From the NCBI GenBank assembly GCA_012934845.2, contig WNNJ02003437.1, forward strand, positions 62,001 through 126,000: a DNA stretch of 64,000 bases, read 5' to 3'. This stretch comes from Pomphorhynchus laevis. Lineage: Eukaryota > Acanthocephala > Palaeacanthocephala > Echinorhynchida > Pomphorhynchidae. The notes beneath the pieces were generated by a model. It was not told the DNA's origin. It worked only from the letters and a program-made list of their open reading frames with translations, and ran no database searches. Numbering within the stretch: the stretch's first letter is position 1; every line of letters starts with the position of its first letter. A program made the position numbers and the translations under genes. Shown here piece after piece: positions 1 through 11,800 of this stretch.

Positions 1-108
1 AAGCGAGGACTCGAAGAAGTGAATATAACTTTTTAATATATCTGACTTTGAGAACGATATTTTGATTCCTGTTTCATAAAATTTTATAGAGTTAAATAAT
101 ACTGTTTT

Positions 109-390
109 CTATTTTTCTGCGAATGGCCGAAGAAAGGTATTAAATAGATTTTGCCTCTCTCTATCAGCTTTAGTAAGATTATAATCGCCAAATTTTTTAG
201 TTTCGGGATGAAATGGAGTACCTCCACATCCTCCGTAGAAAATGAAATGTCTAACCTTCGTGTCTGTTAGTTTATCACTAGAAGTCACATTCAAATCATC
301 CAAATTGCTTGAATTTTGATTTATTATTGCAGGAAAGCTGTTTTTTTTTATTATTTTCTTTGAAGCACCGATATCAACTTTTGCGTACAT
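109..390 (-). CDS. Unidentified small protein or terminal exon (93 aa)
   Basis: An uninterrupted 93-codon frame starts at the ATG at 390 and ends in TAG at 109-111. I do not recognise the protein. It is hydrophilic, with a lysine-rich N-terminus, an aromatic and glycine-rich centre (FIFYGGCGGTPFHPETKKFG) and a C-terminal half rich in charged residues; no signal peptide or membrane segment is visible. Just upstream of the ATG on the minus strand is TTTACAG followed by CGAGAAAAAATG, which looks like a 3' splice site in a 5' leader. If the upstream exons of RPLP0 lie beyond the window edge, this ORF would be nested, antisense, in an RPLP0 intron. Composition is more protein-like than the surrounding AT-rich DNA, but a chance ORF is possible. 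Confidence 0.4.
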   Translation of the reverse strand: MYAKVDIGASKKIIKKNSFPAIINQNSSNLDDLNVTSSDKLTDTKVRHFIFYGGCGGTPFHPETKKFGDYNLTKADRERQNLFNTFLRPFAEK

Positions 391-854
391 TTTTTCTCGC
401 TGTAAATATAAATTAGAAACCTATATTTTCGATTAAAAACCGCAACGAAGAAAGTGAGTGAAAATGTGCTTACTTAATATTATGAGTTGTCTAAAAATGG
501 ATATTTTTAGTTTAAAAATTGCAAGGTGTCTTTAAATATTCACTAAAAACAGGAAATCTCGAAAGGTTTTATCTTTCGGGGCTGTATCCATCCATAAAGC
601 AAAATATGCGGATTTTTGAAGTAAAATATGCGGATTTCAATGCATCATATAGTGGGATAAACAAAATTTAGTCTAGATACGAATAAAGATATTTCGTCTA
701 AATATTCAAAGATCTACAACTTTTTTGTTTATCTAGTTAAGAGTGACTTTTAATTTACGAGATTTCGGGATAACATCACCCTGAAGAGATATTCAAAATC
801 TATTACGATCGTTTTTGCTATAATTCGCCGTCATTGACATAATCGCTATATTGT

Positions 855-1030
855 AAAGGGCGTTTAAACATCGAGAGAAAATACGTTAATATTTACATAA
901 TAATTCATTAATAAATTAATATTATATTATATATTAATATTATTAAATTATAATAAATTAATATTACTCAAAAATTTTGGTCTGTCGCCATAATCTTTTC
1001 AAGTGTTATGCTTTACACCCTGTACACGTC
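855..1030. repeat. Half copy of the 38.4-kb foldback family
   Basis: The segment begins with GGGCGTTTAAACATCGAGA and, after an AT-rich stretch, carries AAATTTTGGTCTGTCGCCAT and CTTTTCAAGTGTTATG. The same order of words (GGCGTTTAAACATCGAGA, AAATTTTCGAC, CTTTTCAAATGTTACG) makes up one arm of the foldback at 38440-38655. It is a diverged single arm. The rest of 391-1284 is AT-rich with nothing else recognised. Confidence 0.4.
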
Positions 1031-1284
1031 GAATGTATCATTGAACAATAATCGCTATGGTTCATATTTAATATAAAACCAGCATTTGAATCATCAGTAA
1101 TATGTTAAATTCTGGCTATTAGCTTGGAATGATCTAAAATTGTTCAAGTGATTGTAAATCAAGATAAATGTACACGACGCGGTAATATTTATCACGAATT
1201 TTGAAAATCCATTTTATCTATTTGATTTTTGATAGAAATGACATTTTTTTTAATTTTTAATGTAACTTTACTGTACACTTGTAG

Positions 1285-3419
1285 GTAAAAGCTTATGCCA
1301 AGGTCGGTGCTATTGCTCCTGTTGATGTCTTTATCAACGCGCAACAAACAACGATGGGTCCTGATAAAACTAGTTTTTTCCAAGCTCTTTCAATTAGTAC
1401 GAAAATTACTAAAGGATGTGTTGAAATTCTGGTAAAATTGTTACTTTCCATTATGATTTCCTACGTTGTTTTTACAGCGATAAACTTTAACATTTTATAA
1501 TTAAACTTTTATTTTATTTTTATTACAGAACGATGTTCACCTTATAAAGAAAGATTCAATCGTTGGAGCCAGCGAGGCTGCTCTGCTCAACATGTTGAAC
1601 GTTTTACCGTTTGAGTACACACTGTCCGTTAAGCAAGGTAATAACATTTTCGTAGTAGTATTTTACCCAGCGATTGATCTGTTAAGTGTTTGAGCACGGT
1701 GCATGCTACGATCCGTTTGTTCTGGATATCACGAGTGAAGACATAATTTCAAGATTAAAGAGTGGAATTCAAAATCTTGCGTCCATTTCTTTGGCTACCA
1801 ACTATCCAACAAAGGCTTCATCAAAGATGTTTGTAAATCTCGCCTTCCGAAGAATGCTAGCTGTGGGTGTCGCCGCGGATATTGACTGTCCACAAGTCAA
1901 TGAGGTATTTGTTTAATACCAATCACTTGCCTTTGATATATTTTTTTAAATCGTAGTAATTATTCTTGTGTTAAAGTATAACTGACGTCTGCTTATAAAA
2001 TAATGTACTTGTTCGTTCGCTGTTTATTAGAATAGCAACTCAAAATGAAAAAAACTTACAGAATCGATCAGAATTAAAGCATCTTATCACCAGCATACAT
2101 GGTTCTCCTTTTTGATTATCTTTATAACAGTACATTAATATGGATAAAGGCGTGCAACGCTCATCCAATAAAATCATACTTGGAGTCTTTAAGCAATTCA
2201 CCACCATATTTTCACGTTTTTAAATTGTAATTGCACTGGAAATTCCAATAATAAGAAATATTTAAAGTTCAGAACCATTTGTAATCGCCAATTTAGTTTT
2301 ATTAGTCGCCTGACTGATCGATAGAATACGATATAATATGCTAACGTATTATATATGTATATATCGTATATAAAACGTATTATATAATATGTGATATAAC
2401 ATTAAACATATTCAGACAGTTTACCTTCCTTAGTTAGTCTGAAACGACTACTGACTAGTGGGACTAATCGAATGTATCGTCGTCATTATCATAAATGTTT
2501 AGATTTCAAACCAAGGAGCATCTCATTTTTTCTCTAAAATGTATATTACCTATTCAGGGAATGCATTTATAAGAACGTTACGAGCAGCAAAGCAATGAGT
2601 CGTTTAACGACTTATAATGCACCAGCAAATATATTTTCAAATATTTGACGCACTAAAATCAAACCGAGTATATTATTATAATTATTTAATAATTCGTGTA
2701 TTTTGAGAGTAAATTCATCTTCGATCAAATAAATTATTGATATATTATCTGATATCATCTAAAGGTATTATGGTGGGCTTTTCCTCATAAATTACCCTAA
2801 CGTGCAAACTTTGTATAAAGGAATGCTAATGTAAATCACATTTCTGTCTGTAAAAATAAATATAATTTAAAATATTTAATAAGATATTAAACAAAATATA
2901 TAAATATTAATAAATTTTGTCGATATTTTATTTATTCTAGTATTTTTAATGATATTTTGAAGTAATAATTTTTACTACGTGATGTTTATTCAAATAAATG
3001 AATAGAAAATAACAATTAATAAATTATATAAATAATTTATTAATTGTTATTTTCTATTCATTTATTTAAATAAACATCACGTGGTAAATCGGCTATTGTC
3101 TATTGTAAAATAGAGTTGCTTTTACGAGTTGAAAAACAATAAATGGCCAGACTTGTTTATTTAAATACCCGAGAGAATTATTTTCTCTGCACGTATTGAA
3201 TTTAAATGTAAAAAGCTTTTTGATGTACCTATTTAATAGAATTATTTACTTTAGTATAAAGCAATTCTCAGTGACCCCAGCAAATTGGCGAGTATGGCAG
3301 CCGCGGCTGCACCTGCTCCTACAACGACTGAGTCGAAGGAAAAATCAAAAGCAGAAACTAAGAAGGAAGAATCGGAAGAATCGAGTGATGAAGAAGGCAT
3401 GTTCGGACTATTTGATTAA
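1285..3419 (+). CDS. RPLP0: 60S acidic ribosomal protein P0, C-terminal exons (partial)
   Basis: P0 is the stalk base of the large ribosomal subunit; it anchors P1/P2 dimers and helps recruit translational GTPases. Four exons in consistent phase are visible: 1285-1431, 1529-1637, 1687-1904 and 3255-3419. They encode [10 protein letters not shown], then [50 protein letters not shown] and an Ala/Pro hinge ([12 protein letters not shown]), followed by the acidic tail ending EEGMFGLFD. All are P0 landmarks. Introns are 97, 49 and 1350 bp with GT-AG ends. The N-terminal rRNA-binding third (about 110 residues in the family) is not in the 1284 bp upstream, so it lies beyond the window edge or this is a 5'-incomplete copy. 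The tail departs from the usual MGFGLFD by having GMFGLFD. The sequence is fast-evolving but intact where visible. Confidence 0.93.
2971..3088. repeat. Near-perfect foldback in the last RPLP0 intron
   Basis: Arms of about 56 bp (2971-3026 and 3033-3088), starting TTTACTACGTGATGTTTATT on the left and ending with its complement on the right, flank a spacer of about 6 bp. Only a few mismatches separate the arms. There is no coding capacity. It resembles a small foldback element or recent palindromic insertion, about 170 bp upstream of the last exon. Confidence 0.75.
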
Positions 3420-5847
3420 AATATCAATTATAATAGACAAAAATGCAAAACAAAATATCAGTCTTCAATGTTTCTGTATCTTTGCGGGTTTCGTTTAATA
3501 TTATCTTCCAGAGATGAGTATGACATGTGTTTAGTGCTAAAATAGAACACGTAATTAGAAGCAAACAATATTTTATTATTAAAACTTAATACCAAAGTTG
3601 CACACAGGTAGATTAAAAATCTAGTTTTAATTTAGTTTTAAATTTAGTTTTAATCTAAACAGGTAGATTAAAAATCTTAATCTACCTGTTTATATTTAAG
3701 AATAAAACTAAAAAATCATATTCAAAATGTAACACTATTTTTTAAATAATACATTTTTATCACAATATGATTAAAATTTGACCATGCAAATGGATATTTT
3801 AGCGATCTTTTATTGTATTAATTTATAGCAAACATCTTTGTTTTTAAATATTTCTATTTAAACAAATGACTTGTATTTTCTAATGTCTTGAAATGTTGGT
3901 ACTAATATATAATTATAAAATATTATCCCATTTACAAGAAATTCAACAGTTCGCTGAACTGTTGATGACTAAAATACTTTGAATCACTTTGATAATTATA
4001 TAATATCGTTTATGTAGACTGAAAGGTGACGTTTTGATTATCTGCATCTGATGTGAACTAATATTGTTAGCGTTCACAATCAGACAACGAGGGTACTGGT
4101 CCAATAGTTCCTAAATAAGAATAATATCGGCATTCCATTATCTATTCTGTAAACTAAAAAGATATTATACATTAGAAAAAAGGAACATATTTTAAATTTT
4201 TTAGAGGATATTTAAATATTAATTTTTATTAAAATAGACATATTGGTTAGCAATGCCATAAATGTCAGTATTAATATACAACGAACTAGTTGAGTCCAAG
4301 GACGATGTTTCCGAGTTAACTGATTAAAATTAGAAATATTTATTATTAATCACAATAAGAACACCACAAAAAAACACTTTGGCACACCGCTGGAGATATA
4401 ATAAATATATTTGTCAAGGTTTAAAAATGCTGTTATTAATATTATTTTAGTATTTTGAAATTTAATATTTTAAATTTTCAAAAAACGAATACTCGATACT
4501 GCAAAATACAAAATTGGAAATATGCCTGGCTCTTATTCGCCTACATCTTTAAATCACATATAAGAGCACACCGTTTTAATACTAAAATGTATTAGCTAAA
4601 ATGCGGTATTATAAGAGTCATTTAAATTTGACAAAATGAACTATAATTTATAATTAAACGGATCAAATGCATCTGTTTTTTCTGATCGATGATCCTAATT
4701 TATAGTGTTAATCACATATTAGTTTGTATTTTTGAAAAAATATTTGCAGGGAAATACTGATATTTTCAATTTAAAGCCGAATCCATATTCTCGAAATTAA
4801 TGTATTCGATATTTAGTCTAAAGCCTCAGCATGAAATAATTTACATCGCTCGTTTTATGGAAATATATCACAGCAAAAAATGGTTGTTAGCGATTTAGAA
4901 TATTAAATGTCTTGGTTCAGACTTTAAAAAATAAAATGTTCAACTTGCTTATGAAAAAGGCGGCTTTCAGTGCTAGATTACCGCTCTTGTATAATCTATT
5001 GTGAGTTATTTACCTTAAAAAATCTTAATCGAGCAGTTATTTAATCAAGATATTATCAAATAGTGACGTATATATGACAGTGCATAGCTGATAAGCGTTT
5101 GATAATGTTCGCTTCTGATTACATGTGAGTTTCGGTTTGTAATTATTTTCGATTTATCACATTTTTCACCGCTGATATGTAATTTTCAAATATTAAGTTT
5201 GAATCTAAAATGAATTCTAATAAAAATGTTCAATTTCGAAGCAGCACAAATGCGCTGCTTGGATATATCATCTGTATCGTTTTTATGTTCATAATAGGCA
5301 AAAGCGAATTGTAGAAGTCCGCTACCCCAAATTTGTAGATATAATAGGTGTCTCTAATTGTCATTAGATGGTAAATAAGGCGAATAGACAATTATTTATT
5401 TAACAATTTATATCCAATATTTCGGCAATATTATTCGACTTTTTAGAAAAAGTTCTAATTGCTTAATCTGATTACAATTGAATAATCCTTGATAATGGTG
5501 TGCCACGTTCCTTCGAATAATTGATAATTAATTATATATTAATTTTTATAGATTTTTTATTAATTTTTATTATAATTTTTTCAATTATATCAACATATAA
5601 TTGCTGATAAAGATTCACGGCCAATACGACGGATCTACATGATTTCGGTACGTAAAATGTTACAAATTTAAAGGAATTATTATCATCTGATTAATATACT
5701 TGTGCGAAACCCACTATTTTTGTAATCTAGGGATAATGTTTAAAAATTAAACCAAGATAATTGAAATATTTTAATGTATTAATGAAAAAAATCTTATTTA
5801 GCCAAGATAATTCTTTTTTATGTATATCAACACTGTTTGCTGCTTAC
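3420..5847. other. AT-rich gene-free stretch
   Basis: No convincing gene. There is a short imperfect inverted repeat around 3605-3690 built from GGTAGATTAAAAATCT and its complement. The final exon or exons of CWC25 should lie here on the minus strand, but I could not recognise them. Confidence 0.5.
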
Positions 5848-8800
5848 CTCATGAATCCGTCACGAATTGCTAGTTTATCTTTCCTTTCTTTAATTTCAAT
5901 GCGCTTCTTACTTTTATGTACATTGATCTCACGTTGTTTCTCTCTCCATTGACCGTTTTTCAACATTTCATTTAAACGCATTTCTGTTTGCTGATTTGTA
6001 TACTTTGACTTGTCTGTTCCTTCAGACATTTCTATAAGATTTTAAGTAAATGATTTTGTTACATACGTGGTGTGTTGCAATGATCGCTTCTAGATCTGTA
6101 GCGATTTCTCCCTGATCTTTCTCTAGAATTATAATCGCGATATATCAGTCTGGATCTACTTCTTCGGGGTCTATGACAACGGTATCTGTCGTTGTTATGA
6201 TAAGATGGTGTTTGAATTTCATTCGATTTTCTTAAGGGTGTCAATCGAATTAGTTCATTTTGCTCATAGTCGAGCTAAAAATCGGTTTAATCTCTTTAAG
6301 AATATAACTAGTGTGATTATGAAATCATTTTTATATTAGTCTATTAATTAAATAAAACTTTCTACATTTATCGAAAAAATCTCTTTAATTTTTTTAAAAG
6401 ATTTATTTTTTCATTTTGTATTTTTAATATCTTTTGTATTTTTAATAAAAAAACAAAATTTTACAAGAGTGAAAACTATCTTCTCTTATGGTTTCATAAT
6501 TAGCTTACATGATCAATGTGAATACATTTAGCTATAATTATAAATTTAAACAACAGCTTAAAGTAAATCCATGAATTTACAATTTGATTGAAAACAGTTT
6601 CTTGCAGTAATCTCGTTTTCCATGTATTCAACATTTTTATTTCCTGCGTTACAAATGCAGATCAATTCTACATTTAAATCATTTAAGGTTCACATAATGG
6701 AATATAAAATAATGCAATATGTAATATATAATATCCTATTTTAATATTTTTTATTATGGAACCGATGAATTTAATATAACCGTTTATTCATAGTCAGTTG
6801 TAGAATTTAAGTTACACTCTCAATCCAATTATCAACGACTTCAATACACATATTGTATTTCACAACAAAAAATACTTTAAATGATTGCATACAATAATTT
6901 ATTGTATAATCTTTAAAATTTACCAAAATATTTGAAAATGAACTCAGCATAATGCTGCATAGAGCAATTTGAGAAATAATAAATCCTAATTTGGATGTTT
7001 TTGATAAATATAAAAATTAATATTATATATCTTTTTATAAAATATTATAATACAAAATATGTTATAATTTTTTACTTTAAAAAAACAATTTGCCGGTTTA
7101 ATTGAAAGATTTTACAAAATATAAAATATAATGATGTCTTACAATATAGTTGTCTACTTAATAAAAGCTTATACTAATTTACAGATAAAAAATATTTATT
7201 AATAATATACTTTATTGGTAATATACATTAGCATGCATATACGATACTGTATAATCAAATTTGAACAGAGAAATATGTCATTAGCGTGTATTTGTCCCCG
7301 CTGCTATAGCGGGTCGAGGAATTTGAGTAGAAACCTGATAACAAAGCTGAAGTTATTCTGGTTGTGGCACGACATTATCCTCAAAAGTATTGTTCCTATC
7401 CTGATACAGCAGAACGCTACTAGTCAGCCTGGGTGAGTCCTGCTAATCCAGACATACAATTCACGTTTCGACCATTATTACCTGCTTTCTCCGTACACTG
7501 GTGCTGATGGGATTCGAACTTAGGACGTCTGTATCACGATTAAACGCTACATCCACCAGGCTGGCATTTCTAGTGGTGTAGATATACATTTCTGTACATT
7601 ACTTTTGGTAGGGGATCGTATTCTAACGATCTATTAGAAACCTACCCGATGTGTGTGATCCGCTAGCCGGATAACTGTTTTTCATGCTGCCACTTGCAAT
7701 TAATGTCTTTAGTTTAACTCGATTGCATCCGTGAACTGAAATTATTCTGGTTGTGGCAAGACATCATCCTCACATATATTGTTCTTATTTTTGATACACA
7801 AGGACACTACTAATCAGCCTAGTGGGTCTCATCAGCTGCTGACCAAGACCTACTTATTATTTTAGATAATAAACAATATACTTTGTATTAGAATAAGATA
7901 CTTGATAATCAAATTTCATCATAGGAAATACGTCAAAGACGTGTATTTGTCCTCGCCGATATGTTGAATCGAGGAATATGGACTGAAACCTGATCATATC
8001 AGTTCCTTCTTATGAATTATATTCACTATTCTGATACATCGTCTGTTATTTATTAGTCAATTCGTAAAAATTGATTAAAATATTCTTGATTTATACAAAT
8101 CTGATTTATAGAAATCTTAAGATTAGTATATGTATTCAGCAATAGATATGATATGATATGTTGTGTTAAGAAATAGGGCATTAAACCGGATAGAACAGCA
8201 GTTCATCTTGATGACATTTATTTCTTTTTCAGATACATCATATATTGTATATTAATCATTTCATAAAAATTGAGTTTAAAAAATGAGATTTATAAAAACC
8301 TAAATTATAAAAATCTTAAGATTAAAATATTTATTCTGTCATTTACATAGATCACTAGCATTGATGGATACACTTCGCTATCACTCTTGACAGTAAATCT
8401 ACTAGATTCTTAACTCGTAATATCGTATGTTTAGAAATGATGTGTATTCCTTCTCACGTTGGTGCTAATCGCACAAGATGTAGATTTTTACAGGAGAGTT
8501 TCTTTGTGTCCGATTATGCTAAATTATACTCATGTAAATGGACATGCCATTTGGCGATATACATGTTGATACAATACACTTCATATGAAATAACAATAAT
8601 TTATAAAAAAAGTATGTTTTACTCTAGTTAAACTGATCTGATAATATAAATAAAGATAATGTCGTGCTACAATAAGAAGAATTTAAACTCACAGATGTAA
8701 TCAAGTTAAATTAAAAACATTCATTGCTAGTGGCATCACGCAAAACACTTATCCGGCTAACGATCATACACTTAAGGTAGGTTTCTAATAGTTCATTAGA

Positions 8801-11800
8801 ATACGATTCCCTACAAAAGTAATATACATGAATGTATATCTACACCGCTGGAACAGTCAGCCTAGTGGATGTTGCGTTGAATCGCGACACATACCTCCTA
8901 AGTTCCAATCCGATCAGCACAAGTGTACGGAGAAAGCAGATAATAAGGGTTGAAACTTGAAATGTAGTATGGGTCAACAACTGATGAGACCCACCCAGAC
9001 TGATTAGTAGCGTCCTGCTTCAGCATCTGATGATATCCACCTAGGGTGACTAGTGGATAGTATCGTGCCACAACCAAAAGTCCACTAACTGACAAAAACA
9101 TAGCAAAACTCACAGATAAATTAATTAAATTATTTATACTGGATCGAACTTGGCGTTTGGCGTTTAAAGCACGGCATTGTGGTTGATTTTCGTTTATGAA
9201 CAGGCAGATGATTTCACTAGAGAAAATCAGCCACAAGGAATGCGCGGAAGCCAAAAGAGGTAGAGTAGTTTGGTAATTGTAAAAGCAGGGAATTACGGGA
9301 ACGCAATGAACAGTAAACAGGATGAGAATTGTCTAGGAAGGTTGAAAAATGAAGGGGTATGAAAAGTTACAAGGCGGAAAGCTATGAAAAGAAGACGAAT
9401 TTGAACACGACAATAAATGGTATGCAAATCGAAAGACGCAAGATGGTGGGATGTAAGATAAAAACGACGAAGACGGAGGAGAATTCGGAGGGGCGTTGAC
9501 GATGTGCGGTAGTGGAAGAAGATTGGATTTAGGTGAGTTGGAAAACACTAATCGAAAATGAAGCCTAGGAAAACGAGATTGTCGACGATAGAAAGAATTG
9601 AAAAATTTAATGATACGAATGAAGGTTATAAGCCGGGGCGTCGAGGAAGGATACACATTATTTTTAATTTATTAGGATTCATTGTAAGACAAAGAGAAGA
9701 AATATGATTGAAAATTGAGGCAAGACAGTTGGAAGCAGAAACACTAAGATCATGAATACGATAATAAGGAGCATGAGAATAGATGAGAATGTCATCAACA
9801 TATTGCATGACATGGAAGTTAAATGAATGAGAAATAAAAGACAAATCACCGAGAAGAAGAGATAAATCAAAAGGCCTAATACGGAGCCTTGTGGAACACC
9901 GGACAGGATGGAATAAGGATGGGAAAGAGAGGAGTTAGAACACACTCGAAAAGTACGGTTTGATAGATATGAAAACCGAGCTACTAAGGGTAGCGAGAAG
10001 CCATAATCCTGACGAAGACGATGGAGAATAATCAAGTGATCGACCATGTCAAAAGCAGATGCGAGATCAAGAGAAACTATGACACTACATAATTTTTAAT
10101 CGCGCGAGATGAGTAAGTCGTTATAAACTTTAAGACATACAATTTCAGTAGAGTAATTAGAGCGAAAAGTAGCTTGGAAAGGATGAAACAAGGTGGATGA
10201 AAATATATATGCATTAACTTGATTGATAACAAGACGCTTAAGGAGTTCGGAGATGGTTTGGGAAGTGAGATGGGATGGTACGAAGATGGTAGTGAGGGGT
10301 CAAAAGATTGCTTTTTGAGGAGAGGACGAACAGTTGCGCGTTTTCAGTTAGAAGGAAATGTGCGGCTACTTATAGACAAGTTGAAAATTTTGGTTGGGAA
10401 GGGTGATATAGATGAGCAGATATTTTTAAGAAAATGAGTGGGAATTTGGTCAGAATGAGATGTTTTATTAGGTAATGACAGAAGAACCGAAGAAACTTCA
10501 TCTGACGAAACGAGAAGAAGGTGGAATATGTCTGTTTGGGAAGTATTTAAATAGAAGAGAGGATTAAAAGGGCATAAGGGTACAAGATAAAGTAAATTAT
10601 TTAGCTTAGATTATAGATAAGAATAAAATTCATCAGGATTTATGTTACAAGAGGTAGATTATCTTGAAAGAATTGAGTTTAGGATTTTCCAGTGAGATTT
10701 AGAGTTGGAAGAAGACTCGAGTTGATTTCGCAAAAGAGAGTACGCTTAGCACGCGTAGGAATAAGATGGGAACGGCGAAGATAAAGATAGGAAGCACGGA
10801 GATTTCGAGTCAGTGAGTTTGAAGAACGTTTAAGAAAACGATTAAACACATGAAAAGAGTGTCGGAGTCGACGCTTAGAAAGACAACAGTCGAATTGAAC
10901 CAGGTAGCACGACGCAAACTCTGAAAACTTCGGGGTCGAATAAGCAGAAGGTTATCGAGTATCGACATAAGTTCAGAATCAAACAGAATGCAGACATCAT
11001 CGGGAGAAAGATAGTTAAGTGGAAGCGAAAAGAGTGAAGAACTGAGTAAGGCATAAAAGAGAATAGAGATATCGAGAAGTTTCAAAGGTCGATTTGGAGT
11101 AGCTAAATTTGGTGGTGGAGAAGAAGGATGGGGATAGGGATGAGTAAACGTCGTGTATACAAGGTTAAAATTTTCGTTGATTTGACGGATTGATAAGGAT
11201 GACTCGTCATTAGTTTCACGTCGGTTTCTCAATGCGAGCTAAATTGAGCTGGGCAATATCCGTAAGGGCGCAGTCAGTAAAGATACGACAAGTAGATGAA
11301 GTGGTAAGAAGTTTTAAACGTTGAGAGAGTACCATGAGACACGTGAACTATGTCGGAAAACGATTTTTAGTAGTGGAGGACTGATATGATTGGATTTAGT
11401 GGATTTGCTTAAACGGATAAAATATACAGGAGATATATTATTGAAAAGGGATAGATTATTATCAGAAAGAATTGTTGCTAGGATGCACCTAAAATTAGAC
11501 ATCATCATCGAGGCGAGATGCGAGATTGTAGAGAAGTAGATTCGAGAAGCTTTAAGTTAGATATGATTATATAGCGATCGCACGAAGGAAAACGATTACG
11601 TGGAAGTAGTGGACGGACAGAGCTGGTAAAGAAAAGGCAGAAGAGCAGGTAGAAGCGGGAATGACAGGGGTGCTCGATGAAGAATTAAGATAGGTTGGAG
11701 CATGAATAACAGGAGCTGATTGTTGAATTGGTTGATTGAAGATGTTACTGGATATGATTTTGACGAATGTAAATTATTGAGAAGTGATACGGGGAAGGTA

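Noticed and set aside
8437-8631. 64-residue plus ORF
   Set aside because: Within decayed dispersed repeats, no similarity.
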